From Rhizobium oryzicola (GTDB taxonomy: Bacteria > Pseudomonadota > Alphaproteobacteria > Rhizobiales > Rhizobiaceae): a DNA stretch of 64,000 nt. Below the pieces are notes generated by a model that was not told the DNA's origin, ran no database searches, and was given only the letters and a program-made list of their open reading frames with translations. Shown in pieces: positions 8,168-16,191 of the stretch (its first letter is position 1; each line of letters begins with the position of its first letter). The position numbers were made by a program, and so were the translations under genes. The stretch covers positions 682,001-746,000 of the forward strand of contig NZ_JAUKWQ010000001.1 in assembly GCF_030504645.1 (NCBI RefSeq), written 5' to 3'.

Positions 8168-8591
8168 GTCGCCTCCTTCGCGGGGGCGTGGATCGAAACC
8201 TCCTCGAAATGTCCGAGGATCGAGAACACCTTGGTCGCCTCCTTCGCGGGGGCGTGGATCGAAACAGGATATTGTCGCGGGCTCTCCGGGTCGAGGGCTG
8301 GTCGCCTCCCTCGCGGAGGCGTGGATCGAAACTCCATCCTTGCGTGAGGCCTGCCCTCACCGCCGCGTCGCCTCCCTCGCGGGGGCGTGGATCGAAACGT
8401 CAGCGTCTTTGCGGTTCTGACGGGAGCAGGGAAGTCGCCTCCTTCGCGGAGGCGTGGATCGAAACGGATACGTAGAATCCGACATGCCCCTGCCAGCTGG
8501 TCGCCTCCTTCGCGGGGGCGTGGATCGAAACATTTTGCCAGGCAGCGTGTCCGTGGTGCCGCCAAGTCGCCTCCCTCGCGGGGGCGTGGAT
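8168..8591 (+). CRISPR. type I-C CRISPR array, 7 repeats and 6 spacers
   Basis: Repeats of 32 bp start at 8168, 8234, 8301, 8367, 8434, 8500 and 8566. They start GTCGCCTCC and end GCGTGGATCGAAAC. Spacers are 34, 35, 34, 35, 34 and 34 bp. Each repeat can fold a 7-bp hairpin (CGCCTCC with GGGGGCG or GGAGGCG). Position 10 (loop) is T or C and position 17 (stem) is G or A; both variants keep the stem paired. The seventh repeat is intact for 26 bases and loses the CGAAAC end, marking the leader-distal end. The array is transcribed in the direction of the cas genes. Spacer targets could not be searched. Confidence 0.97.
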
Positions 8592-8593
8592 TA

Positions 8594-8620
8594 GGTCCGC
8601 AAGCGCCGAGGCTGCGGACC
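8594..8620 (+). terminator. hairpin directly after the last CRISPR repeat
   Basis: GGTCCGCA (8594-8601) pairs perfectly with TGCGGACC (8613-8620) across an 11-nt loop, starting where the last repeat degenerates. There is no U tract, so it is not a textbook intrinsic terminator; it may stabilise or end the pre-crRNA. The following 190 bp up to the tRNA contain no recognisable gene. Confidence 0.4.
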
Positions 8621-8813
8621 AGTTCGCGTCGTTTCAGCCTGTCGCGTAATTCTGCCGGAATGGCTCGTCGGAAATGAAATATGCGTCCGCGTCGGACGAT
8701 ATTGGAAGGAGCTCCGCCACGCCGCTTCGCTCGCTCTTTGCAGCGGCGGTTTGTAGCAAAAGGCTTAATCCCGCCTGAGGTACTTTAGCAACTTCAATGG
8801 GTTGTCAAGAAAT

Positions 8814-8887
8814 TGGCTGGGGAACCTGGATTCGAACCAAGATTAACGGAGTCAGAGTCCGCCGTTCTACCATTGAACTATTCCCCA
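8814..8887 (-). tRNA. tRNA-Gln (anticodon CTG)
   Basis: On the minus strand the sequence folds as a full cloverleaf. The acceptor TGGGGAA pairs with TTCCCCA, followed by discriminator G and an encoded CCA. The D arm contains GTTCAATGGTAGAAC, the anticodon stem GCGGA/TCCGT encloses the loop CTCTGAC with anticodon CTG, and the T loop is TTCGAAT. It decodes CAG. The 3' end faces the CRISPR-Cas locus, the usual side for integrated islands. A translated ORF read through its opposite strand is an artefact. Confidence 0.95.
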
Positions 8888-9192
8888 ATCCGTTCCAGCA
8901 TAGGCTGCCGGATTGGTGGGCAGGTCACCGAAGCATCGGTGCTGCCCGCGTCGTGGGCGCCCTTGTAACAGATTCTATCGGGTGATCAAGTGCCCATTTC
9001 ATCTCTTTTGCAGCTTCTTTTGACGGGAGGATGACGAACGGGCCGCAAGCCCTTGCCGTACAGCCCTGCAGGGTATGGCGCGCCGCGCCCAACAAAAAGC
9101 GTTGGCGAAATCGCCTGTCACTGGTATCCTGTTGCCAACGAAACATTTAAGAGCCGCAGCAGGCCCGACCCAACAGGCTATTTGCGCGGCAG
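8888..9192. other. intergenic region without a gene
   Basis: About 305 bp lie between the 5' end of the minus-strand tRNA-Gln and the ppx-family gene. It must hold the tRNA promoter on one side and the ppx promoter on the other. No coding sequence, repeat or convincing promoter hexamers were recognised. Confidence 0.5.
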
Positions 9193-10767
9193 ATGGACAG
9201 ATCAGTGATGAACCCCGACAGCGGTGATAAGCCGCCAGAAGGCGGGGCGTCGACGGCAGGGCGTCAGGCGAACAAGGGTCGCAGACGCCGCAAGGGCAAG
9301 CGGGGCGGCAAGCCGTCTTCCGCACCCAATGTCGTACGTGGTGTCGAAGCGTCTCACCCGCTCGAGACCGGACGTTCCGAAACGGGCCAGCCAGGCCCGA
9401 CGCGCAAGCGTAAGCGCAGGCGTTCCAACGCCCATAAGCCTGTGAATGGCGAAGGGCATCAGGCGACTGCCAAGGCCGCCGATGCCGCACGCGGCGAGCA
9501 GGCAGGTGCGCATCATAAGCGCAAGCGTGGAAAGCATCAGGCAGGCCGTGGCCTGCAGGGGCGTCCGCTTGCGAACGCCCAGCGCGGCGCATCCGGGGCT
9601 GCGCCCAAGCCGCATGCGCCCGTTGCAAAGCCAACGCCCGAAAAGCGCCCCGCGCCGGAGGCTCGGCCAAGGCCACCGGAGGCACTGGAGTTGGTCGCGC
9701 ATCTGCGGGCGAGGTCGCATCCGGATGATCTCTATGCGGCGCTGGATCTCGGCACCAACAATTGCCGCCTGCTGATTGCCCAGCCGACGCGACCGGGGCA
9801 TTTCCGCGTTGTGGATGCCTTTTCGCGAATCGTCCGCCTGGGCGAGGGGCTGGCCGCCACGGGAAGGCTGTCGGACGAGGCCATGGACCGGGCGGTGGAA
9901 GCCTTGCGCATCTGCGCTTCCAAGCTTGCCAGCCGCTCCATTCGCCGTATGCGCCTGATTGCAACTGAAGCCTGCCGTGCCGCGACGAATGGCGAAGCCT
10001 TCCTGGCGCGTGTGACCGCCGAGACGGGGCTGGAGCTTGAAATCATCGATCGCGAAACGGAAGCGCGGCTTGCCGTTTCCGGCTGCTCCTCGCTGGTGGG
10101 GCGCGAGGCGCGCTCCGTGGTGCTGTTTGATATCGGTGGCGGTTCATCCGAGATCGCGGTCATCCGGATCGCGCAGAACCGCTCCAGCCGCTTGGCGAAC
10201 CACATCACCCATTGGACATCGCTGCCGGTGGGCGTCGTCACGCTGTCGGAACGTCATGGCGGACGCAATGTCACGCCTGAGGTGTTCGAGGCCATGGTCA
10301 CCGAAGTGGAAGGCATGCTGGCCGGTTTCCAGTGCCCGCCGATTTCTCCCGATGGCCGTGCGGAAGAGGATTTTCATCTGATCGGCACGTCCGGTACGGT
10401 GACGACCCTTGCCGGCGTGCATCTGGATCTGCCGCGTTACGATCGCCGCCGGGTCGATGGCCTGTGGCTGTCCGATGCGGAGGTCAACGCCATGCAGGCC
10501 AAGCTTCTCTCCTGGAATTTCGAGGCACGTGCCGCAAACCCCTGCATCGGCCCGGATCGTGCCGATCTGGTGCTGGCCGGTTGCGCCATTCTGGAGGCCA
10601 TTCGCCGCCGCTGGCCGAGCCGCCGCATGCGGGTGGCCGATCGCGGCCTGCGCGAAGGCCTGTTGACCGATATGATGGCGGATGATGGCGTCTGGCGCCG
10701 CCACCGCATACGTCGTCCGCAGGAGCAGATGCCACACCAACACCGCCGGAGGCATATCGATGAGTAA
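9193..10767 (+). CDS. Ppx/GppA family phosphatase with long basic N-terminal extension
   Basis: Ppx/GppA proteins hydrolyse inorganic polyphosphate or pppGpp; which one applies cannot be told from sequence. The ASKHA-fold core starts near residue 178 with the phosphate-binding [14 protein letters not shown], and the second phosphate loop is [13 protein letters not shown]. About 165 residues of Lys/Arg-rich low-complexity sequence precede it (repeated [26 protein letters not shown]), probably disordered and nucleic-acid binding. The start is either 9193 or the Met at 9208; neither has a strong ribosome site. The gene overlaps rlmE by 8 bp, linking it to ribosome maturation. Confidence 0.88.
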   Translation: MDRSVMNPDSGDKPPEGGASTAGRQANKGRRRRKGKRGGKPSSAPNVVRGVEASHPLETGRSETGQPGPTRKRKRRRSNAHKPVNGEGHQATAKAADAARGEQAGAHHKRKRGKHQAGRGLQGRPLANAQRGASGAAPKPHAPVAKPTPEKRPAPEARPRPPEALELVAHLRARSHPDDLYAALDLGTNNCRLLIAQPTRPGHFRVVDAFSRIVRLGEGLAATGRLSDEAMDRAVEALRICASKLASRSIRRMRLIATEACRAATNGEAFLARVTAETGLELEIIDRETEARLAVSGCSSLVGREARSVVLFDIGGGSSEIAVIRIAQNRSSRLANHITHWTSLPVGVVTLSERHGGRNVTPEVFEAMVTEVEGMLAGFQCPPISPDGRAEEDFHLIGTSGTVTTLAGVHLDLPRYDRRRVDGLWLSDAEVNAMQAKLLSWNFEARAANPCIGPDRADLVLAGCAILEAIRRRWPSRRMRVADRGLREGLLTDMMADDGVWRRHRIRRPQEQMPHQHRRRHIDE

Positions 10768-11488
10768 GACACCGATCGGCCGCAAACTCGGCCAGAAGGT
10801 CAAGAAGGGCAAGCTGAAGGCATCGTCCCGCCGCTGGCTGGAGCGCCATATCAACGATCCGTACGTCCAGCGTGCCAAGCTGGAAGGTTACCGCGCGCGC
10901 GCCGCCTTCAAGCTTCTGGAGATCGACGAGAAGCATCAGATCCTGAAGGGTGCGCGGCGCATCATCGATCTCGGCGCTGCCCCCGGCAGCTGGTCGCAGA
11001 TTGCCGCCAAGGTCACCGGTTCGACGGAAGAAGATGTGCGCGTGGCTGCCATCGACTTCCTGGAGATGGCGCCGCTGCCGGGTGTGCGCATCCTTCAGCT
11101 CGACTTCCTGGATCCGGAAGCGCCGGCGAAGCTGATGGACGCGGTCGGTGGTACGCCTGATGTGGTGATCTCCGACATGGCGGCTCCGACAACCGGCCAC
11201 CAGAAGACCGACCACCTGCGCACCATGCACCTGTGTGAAGTCGCCGCCTATTTCGCTATTGAGGTTCTGGGCGAGGGCGGTCACTTCCTCGCCAAAACCT
11301 TCCAGGGCGGCACGGAGCGCGAACTGCTGACGCTTTTGAAGCAGAATTTCCGTCAGGTGCTGCACATCAAGCCGGCATCATCCCGATCGGAATCGGTCGA
11401 GATGTTCCTGCTCGCCAAGGGCTTCAAGGGGCGCAAGTCTGTCTCGGAACAGGCGGCAGAGGAAAACGCGGACGAGTCGGAAGACTGA
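10760..11488 (+). CDS. rlmE: 23S rRNA 2'-O-methyltransferase RlmE (FtsJ/RrmJ)
   Basis: RlmE methylates the 2'-OH of U2552 in the A loop of 23S rRNA during late 50S assembly. The 242-aa product has the SAM-binding [16 protein letters not shown], the acidic motif [18 protein letters not shown] and the catalytic lysine region [10 protein letters not shown], matching the family K-D-K-E set. A basic N-terminus ([24 protein letters not shown]) suits RNA binding. The ATG at 10760 has GGAGG eight bases upstream and overlaps the end of the ppx-family gene, so both are one operon. The C-terminal acidic tail EENADESED is short and probably unstructured. Confidence 0.96.
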   Translation: MSKTPIGRKLGQKVKKGKLKASSRRWLERHINDPYVQRAKLEGYRARAAFKLLEIDEKHQILKGARRIIDLGAAPGSWSQIAAKVTGSTEEDVRVAAIDFLEMAPLPGVRILQLDFLDPEAPAKLMDAVGGTPDVVISDMAAPTTGHQKTDHLRTMHLCEVAAYFAIEVLGEGGHFLAKTFQGGTERELLTLLKQNFRQVLHIKPASSRSESVEMFLLAKGFKGRKSVSEQAAEENADESED

Positions 11489-11494
11489 ACTGCG

Positions 11495-12913
11495 TTACTC
11501 GCCCGCCGTCGCCGGTTGCGGTTCGGCTGCCTGCGCAAATCGTCGGTGGCCGGAAACGCTGGCACCCGTGCTGGCATCGAGCTTCAGAAGTGGTGTGATC
11601 GACAGAAGCGAGATGCCGGCCACCAGGAAGAAGGCGAGATGGAAATCCGCCAGCTGCAGGTGTGAGCCGGAAATGTAGGAAGAGGCTTCCAGCACGAAGG
11701 CCGCAAAGGCCACGCCCAGCGCGAGGCTGATCTGCTGCACGACGGAGCTGATGGAGGTTGCCTGACTGGCGTCGCTGTCATCGATTTCCGAGTAGCTGAG
11801 CGCGTTCGTACCCGTAAAGAACAGGGAACGGGCAAGACCCGCGGCAAACAGGAAGAAGGTGATCAGCATCGGCGGTGTCGAGGCAGTGAAGAAGCCGTTG
11901 ACGGCGGTCATGGCAGCACCTGCAAGACCGGCGCCGATCAGCGCCGTGCGAAAGCCCGTTGCCGCAAACACGCGCTTTGCCACGAATTTCACACAGAGCG
12001 CCCCGAGCGCGCCGGAGAAGGTCGTGAGGCCCGACTGGAAAGGCGTCATGCCGAAGGCGAGCTGCAGCATCAGCGGCATCAGGAAGGGGATGGCTCCCGT
12101 CGAGATGCGGAAGGCGGTACCGCCCAGTATGGCCGTACGGAACGCTGTATTGCGAAACAGGGAGAGCCGCATCATGGGTGCCGGATGCCGCCCGGCATGG
12201 CGCACATAGAGCGCGCCGCAAATCAGGCCGACCGCGGTTGCCGCAATTCCCACGATCGGCGGCAGGGCCGGAAGGCTGACGACGGAAAGTCCGAACACGG
12301 TGCCCGCAGCCGCAAGTGAAATCAGCAGGAAGCCCAGCATGTCGATCGGCGGGGCAGGGCGCTTTTCGATTTCCGGCAGGTAGATGCTGGAGAGCCAGAT
12401 GCCGAGGAGACCGACGGGAACGTTGATCAGGAAGATCCAGTGCCAGGTGAAATAGGTGGTAATGAAGCCGCCGATCGGTGGTCCGGTGAGGGGACCCACC
12501 AAGGCTGGAATGGTCAGCATCGCCATTGCGGAAACCAGATCCTTGCGCTCTGTCGTTCGCAACAAAACAAGGCGCCCAACCGGTGTCATCATTGCCCCAC
12601 CCATGCCTTGCAGGAAGCGCGCCAGCACGAATTGCAGGACGGACGAAGAAATGGCGCAGAAGATAGAGCCGCCAACAAAGACCAAGATCGCGGCGCGGAA
12701 GATGGTTTTCGCGCCGAACTTGTCTGCCATCCAGCCGCTGACGGGAATGAACACCGCCAGCGCCACCATGTAGGAGGTGAGCGCCAGTTTCAGCGTGATG
12801 GGCCCAACGCCAAGATCGTTTGCGATGGCCGGCAGTGCCGTGGCAATGACGGTGGAATCCATCTGCTCCATGAAGAGGGCGACAGCAAGGATCAGGGGAA
12901 CGATACGGTTCAT
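11495..12913 (-). CDS. MFS drug-efflux transporter, EmrB/QacA (DHA2) type
   Basis: A 472-aa inner-membrane transporter expected to export drugs or organic ions using the proton gradient. The start RIVPLILAVALFMEQMDSTVIATALPAIA is the conserved first helix and motif C-like region of DHA2 transporters. GWMADKFGAKTIFR is motif A after the second helix, and MNGVGGAM-like LQGMGGAMMTPVGR follows. Hydrophobic segments are consistent with about 14 helices. ATG 12913 was chosen because the conserved start lies there; a further 68 codons upstream are non-hydrophobic. It is convergent with rlmE, 6 bp apart, and divergent from the next gene. Confidence 0.9.
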   Translation of the reverse strand: MNRIVPLILAVALFMEQMDSTVIATALPAIANDLGVGPITLKLALTSYMVALAVFIPVSGWMADKFGAKTIFRAAILVFVGGSIFCAISSSVLQFVLARFLQGMGGAMMTPVGRLVLLRTTERKDLVSAMAMLTIPALVGPLTGPPIGGFITTYFTWHWIFLINVPVGLLGIWLSSIYLPEIEKRPAPPIDMLGFLLISLAAAGTVFGLSVVSLPALPPIVGIAATAVGLICGALYVRHAGRHPAPMMRLSLFRNTAFRTAILGGTAFRISTGAIPFLMPLMLQLAFGMTPFQSGLTTFSGALGALCVKFVAKRVFAATGFRTALIGAGLAGAAMTAVNGFFTASTPPMLITFFLFAAGLARSLFFTGTNALSYSEIDDSDASQATSISSVVQQISLALGVAFAAFVLEASSYISGSHLQLADFHLAFFLVAGISLLSITPLLKLDASTGASVSGHRRFAQAAEPQPATAGE

Positions 12914-13157
12914 GACAGGCGCGCTTTGAAAAGTCGAGGCAGGCGAGAACTCACTACGCCCATTGCCGGGGAAGCGCCACCTCAATTCGGTGTTCCGGCT
13001 GAGAGAATCACGATGACGTGACAACCGTTTCCTATCGTGCGGCTTTCCATATGTTTTCGTCCGAAGGTGACAAATCCGCCTCTTCATTCTTGCGTAGAAA
13101 GAGAGGGATATCGGCATTCAGGGCCGGGGCCGAGGTCGTGATAAACGGGAGGTTTCA

Positions 13158-14159
13158 ATGGCACAGTTTGAAATGGGGCGACGGACATTGCTGGGCACGG
13201 CCGGATTGGGTCTGCTGGCGGCTCCAGTGATTTTGTCTGGCGCGGCTCTCGCGCAGGCACAAACCTCAAGCAAGACGGATAGCAACATGGCTGCAAATAC
13301 ACCGCCCGATATTCACCAGTTCAAGGTGGGCGACTTCCAGGTGACCGTGATCAAAGACGGTGCTCGGCCTTCAGGTAAGCCGAATGAAATCTTCGGCACC
13401 AATCAGTCGCCGGAAACTGTCGCCCAACTGCTGGACAAGAATTTTCTGCCAAGCGACCAGTTCGTCAACGGCTTTTCGCCGGTTCTCATCAAGGCGGGTT
13501 CGGAACTCGTTCTGTTCGATACGGGATTTGGCGAATCCGGGCGCGGCCAGGGCACGGGGCGTTTGCTGGACGGCATGAAGCTCGCTGGTTATCGTCCGGA
13601 AGATGTGACGGTCGTGGTGCTGACCCACATGCATGGCGACCATATCGGCGGCCTGATGGACGGCGGCAAGCCGGCCTTTCCGAATGCCCGCTACGTGGCG
13701 GGCCAAGTGGAATATGACTTCTGGACCAATCCGGCGCGTGCGGGAACCCCGGCTGAAGGTGGCCAGAAGGCAGTGCTTGCGAATGTCAAGCCGCTTGCTG
13801 AAAAGATCAGTTTTGTGGGCGATGGTGCAAGTGTCGTGTCCGGCATCACTGGCATGGCGGCCTTTGGTCATTCGCCCGGCCACATGATCTACAACGTGGA
13901 ATCCGCTGGCAGGCGTCTGATCCTGACTGCCGATACGGCCAACCATTATGTTCTGTCGTTGCAGCGTCCGGATTGGGAAGTCCGCTTCGACATGGATAAG
14001 GCGCAGGCTGCCGCAACGCGCAAGAAGGTGTTCGACATGATCGCCGCCGACAAGGTGGCCTTCCTCGGCTATCACATGCCGTTCCCCTCGGTCGGCTATG
14101 CGGAAAAGCAGGATACTGGCTATCGCTTCGTGCCGAAGAGCTACCAGTTCGATATCTGA
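13158..14159 (+). CDS. Tat-exported metallo-beta-lactamase-fold hydrolase
   Basis: The 333-aa protein begins with a twin-arginine signal (GRRTLLGTAGLGLLAAPVIL, cleavage likely after ALAQA), so it acts in the periplasm. The mature part has the MBL fold with the metal motif HMHGDH (H157-H162), GHSPGHMIY (third His ligand) and TADTANH. The fold resembles N-acyl homoserine lactonases and related lactonases, but the substrate is not known. A GGGAGG ribosome site precedes the ATG. It is divergent from the MFS exporter; co-regulation is possible but not shown. Confidence 0.85.
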   Translation: MAQFEMGRRTLLGTAGLGLLAAPVILSGAALAQAQTSSKTDSNMAANTPPDIHQFKVGDFQVTVIKDGARPSGKPNEIFGTNQSPETVAQLLDKNFLPSDQFVNGFSPVLIKAGSELVLFDTGFGESGRGQGTGRLLDGMKLAGYRPEDVTVVVLTHMHGDHIGGLMDGGKPAFPNARYVAGQVEYDFWTNPARAGTPAEGGQKAVLANVKPLAEKISFVGDGASVVSGITGMAAFGHSPGHMIYNVESAGRRLILTADTANHYVLSLQRPDWEVRFDMDKAQAAATRKKVFDMIAADKVAFLGYHMPFPSVGYAEKQDTGYRFVPKSYQFDI

Positions 14160-14170
14160 TCCGGAAAATT

Positions 14171-14196
14171 GATCCTGCGGCCACGGCCGCAGGATC
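14171..14196. terminator. bidirectional terminator hairpin
   Basis: GATCCTGCGGCC (14171-14182) and GGCCGCAGGATC (14185-14196) form a perfect 12-bp stem between two convergent genes. On the minus strand the stem is followed by AATTTTCC, so termination of the SDR gene is more likely than of the + strand gene. Confidence 0.65.
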
Positions 14197-14216
14197 ATAC
14201 CGAATGCAGGCGCTCC

Positions 14217-15110
14217 TCAGACCGCTTCGTGTTCCAGATTCCGGATGTTTTCGATCAGTCCACGTCCGGACGGCTGCCATCCAAGCATCTGCTGGGTGGC
14301 AGCACTTGAGGCCGACATGTCGCTTTCCATGAAATGCGACAGCCAGCCGAAATGTTCGCCCGCCTTGTCGTGTGGAACGGATGTCACCGGCAGGTTCAGC
14401 CGCTCGCCGATGGCCGCGGCAATCGCATGTACGGGCACGCCCTCTTCCGCAACTGCATGATAGCAACCGCCATGCAGCGCACGTTCGACCGCCAGCCGGT
14501 AGAGGAGCGCCGCGTCATTCAAAGGACATGCCGACCAGCAATTGGTGCCCTCTGCAATCATTGCCGAGACACCGCGGGTGCGGGCCAGCCGAATGAGCTC
14601 GGTTACAAGTCCTTGCCGACGCGTGTCGTGGATTTGGGAGAGGCGCACAAAGGATATGTTGAGGCCTCGTTCCAGCAGAGCGCGGCCTGCACGTTCCGAG
14701 ACGATGCGCGGATTGTGGCTGTTATTGTCAAAGTGATCCTCGATTGCCGGTTTGCCTTGCTCTTTCGTTCCGAAAGCCGTGACCGACGTGACAATGAAAG
14801 GACGACTGGAACCTTCAAGTGCCTCACCAAGCGCTTGGATGACACGGGCGTCCTTTTCGCAATTGGCGGCGAAGTTTGAAAAGTCATGGTCGAAGGCGGT
14901 GTGAATAACGGCGTCGCAGGCGCTTGCACCGGCTTTCAGTCCATCCGGGTCCGCGATGTCGCCGTGAAATACCTCGGCACCCATGGCGGTCAGTGATTCC
15001 TCGCCCGGGGCGGAGCGGGTAAGCCCCAACAACTGATGCCCCGCGCCGAGCAACTCCGCCGCAACGCGTGAACCGATGAACCCTGTTGCTCCTGTCAAAA
15101 AGATACGCAT
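14217..15110 (-). CDS. NAD(P)-dependent SDR/epimerase-family oxidoreductase
   Basis: An extended short-chain dehydrogenase of 297 aa. The N-terminus MRIFLTGATGFIGSRVAAEL carries the GxxGxxG dinucleotide loop, followed by DAVIHTAFDHDFSNF and IVTSVTAFG, where the usual YxxxK pair is not obvious, suggesting an atypical SDR. C-terminal PVTSVPHDKAGEHFGWLSHFMESD is typical of the YeeZ/NmrA-like rhizobial family. It is transcribed divergently from an MmyB-type regulator, an arrangement often seen for this SDR class. The substrate is unknown. Confidence 0.85.
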   Translation of the reverse strand: MRIFLTGATGFIGSRVAAELLGAGHQLLGLTRSAPGEESLTAMGAEVFHGDIADPDGLKAGASACDAVIHTAFDHDFSNFAANCEKDARVIQALGEALEGSSRPFIVTSVTAFGTKEQGKPAIEDHFDNNSHNPRIVSERAGRALLERGLNISFVRLSQIHDTRRQGLVTELIRLARTRGVSAMIAEGTNCWSACPLNDAALLYRLAVERALHGGCYHAVAEEGVPVHAIAAAIGERLNLPVTSVPHDKAGEHFGWLSHFMESDMSASSAATQQMLGWQPSGRGLIENIRNLEHEAV

Positions 15111-15166
15111 GCCGTGAGTCTCCTGTCTTGCTCGGAAAGCCTCATGCGCCTAGACTTCATCCTGTT

Positions 15167-15180
15167 AAAGTAGTGACTTT
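15167..15180. promoter_or_regulatory. possible operator between SDR gene and regulator
   Basis: The 96-bp divergent intergenic region contains the inverted repeat AAAGT-AGTG-ACTTT, followed by GTATAAT at 15187-15193, a good -10 candidate for the regulator. It is a plausible binding site for the adjacent MmyB-type regulator. No experimental basis is visible. Confidence 0.35.
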
Positions 15181-15206
15181 ATCATGGTATAATTGCTAAC
15201 CGGCTG

Positions 15207-16046
15207 ATGATGACCCAACCTCCTGACACGCTGGCCGCCTATCTGAGGGATCGACGTATGCGGCTCGATCCGGCCACCTTCGGCATTGCGAGCAGTCGCC
15301 GCAGAACGCCAGGCCTGAGACGCGAAGAGGTAGCGCAAAGGGCCAATATAAGCGCAACCTGGTATACGTGGTTGGAGCAGGGGCGGGGTGGCGCACCCTC
15401 CGCAGATGTTCTCAACCGCATCGCCAAAGGCCTGATGCTGACCGAGTCGGAGAGGCAGCATTTGTTCATGCTGGGGCTGGGGCATCCGCCGGAGGCAAGG
15501 TATCGACCGGTGGAAGGTATTTCACCGCGCCTGCAACGGCTCTTGGACGCCATGGAAACCAGTCCTGCCATCGTGCGAACAGCAACCTGGGATGTGGTTG
15601 CGTGGAATCCCGCCGCTGCCATCGTCATGACCGATTATGCGGCACTGCCGCCCGCGGAACGCAACATCCTGCGGCTGGTGTTTTGCAATCCCCGGGTCCG
15701 GGCCGCTCAACAGGATTGGGCGGAGATCAGCCGCTTTGTCGTGGCCGCTTTCCGCGCGGATGCCGCGCGCGCCGGCGCCAGTTCGGAGATCACCGACCTG
15801 GTGGCCGAACTCTGTGCGCAAAGCCCGGAGTTTGCCAGTCTCTGGAACGCCAATGATGTCAGCATTTACGGGGAGGGGACCAAACGCCTCAACCATGCCA
15901 TTCTTGGACCCATCGAACTTGAATACTCTGGATTTTCTGTAGACGGGCGTCCCGATCTCGGCCTTGTCGTCTACAATCCGGTCTGCCCCGGCGATGCGGA
16001 TCGCATCCGCCTGCTGGTGCGGGAGCGGGTGGCAGCGAAGCGGTGA
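15207..16046 (+). CDS. XRE-family regulator with MmyB-like ligand-binding domain
   Basis: A 279-aa transcription factor. Residues about 8-80 form an XRE helix-turn-helix (RTPGLRREEVAQRANISATWYTWLEQGRG), the exact signature of MmyB-type regulators, followed by LTESERQHLFMLGL. Residues 105-265 match the MmyB ligand-binding domain (PAIVRTATWDVVAWNPAA, ERNILRLVF, and the terminal VVYNPVCPGDADRIRLL). Members are thought to bind a lipid-like ligand and to control the divergently transcribed SDR gene. ATG 15207 is followed by a second ATG at 15210. Confidence 0.9.
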   Translation: MMTQPPDTLAAYLRDRRMRLDPATFGIASSRRRTPGLRREEVAQRANISATWYTWLEQGRGGAPSADVLNRIAKGLMLTESERQHLFMLGLGHPPEARYRPVEGISPRLQRLLDAMETSPAIVRTATWDVVAWNPAAAIVMTDYAALPPAERNILRLVFCNPRVRAAQQDWAEISRFVVAAFRADAARAGASSEITDLVAELCAQSPEFASLWNANDVSIYGEGTKRLNHAILGPIELEYSGFSVDGRPDLGLVVYNPVCPGDADRIRLLVRERVAAKR

Positions 16047-16191
16047 ATACTGCTGCAAAGACTGCGCTTAGGTTTTTCCTATTCCCTTCCCGTCATAACC
16101 GTGTTACCAGCCCTCGCCAACTTCCCATTCCCGAAGAACGCTTCCGGCATCCTCCCGCCGGACGAACTTCTTTTACCGAAGGAACTTGGCC

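Noticed and set aside
8466..8565. Self-targeting spacers against sequences in this window
   Set aside because: No obvious match was noticed by eye, but a full search of all six spacers was not possible, so neither claim is made.
8124..8677. Several overlapping ORFs through the CRISPR array on both strands
   Set aside because: They contain repeated SPPSRGRGSK-like peptides from the repeats and no coding features; the array is non-coding RNA.
8797..8985. 62-aa ORF across the tRNA-Gln
   Set aside because: It is the reverse strand of the tRNA; the GTWIRTKIN-like peptide is a well-known artefact of tRNA translation.
11495..14159. MFS exporter plus metallo-beta-lactamase-fold protein as a drug-resistance island
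   Set aside because: The proteins are divergent, have no mobile elements nearby and have generic folds; resistance function is not supported.
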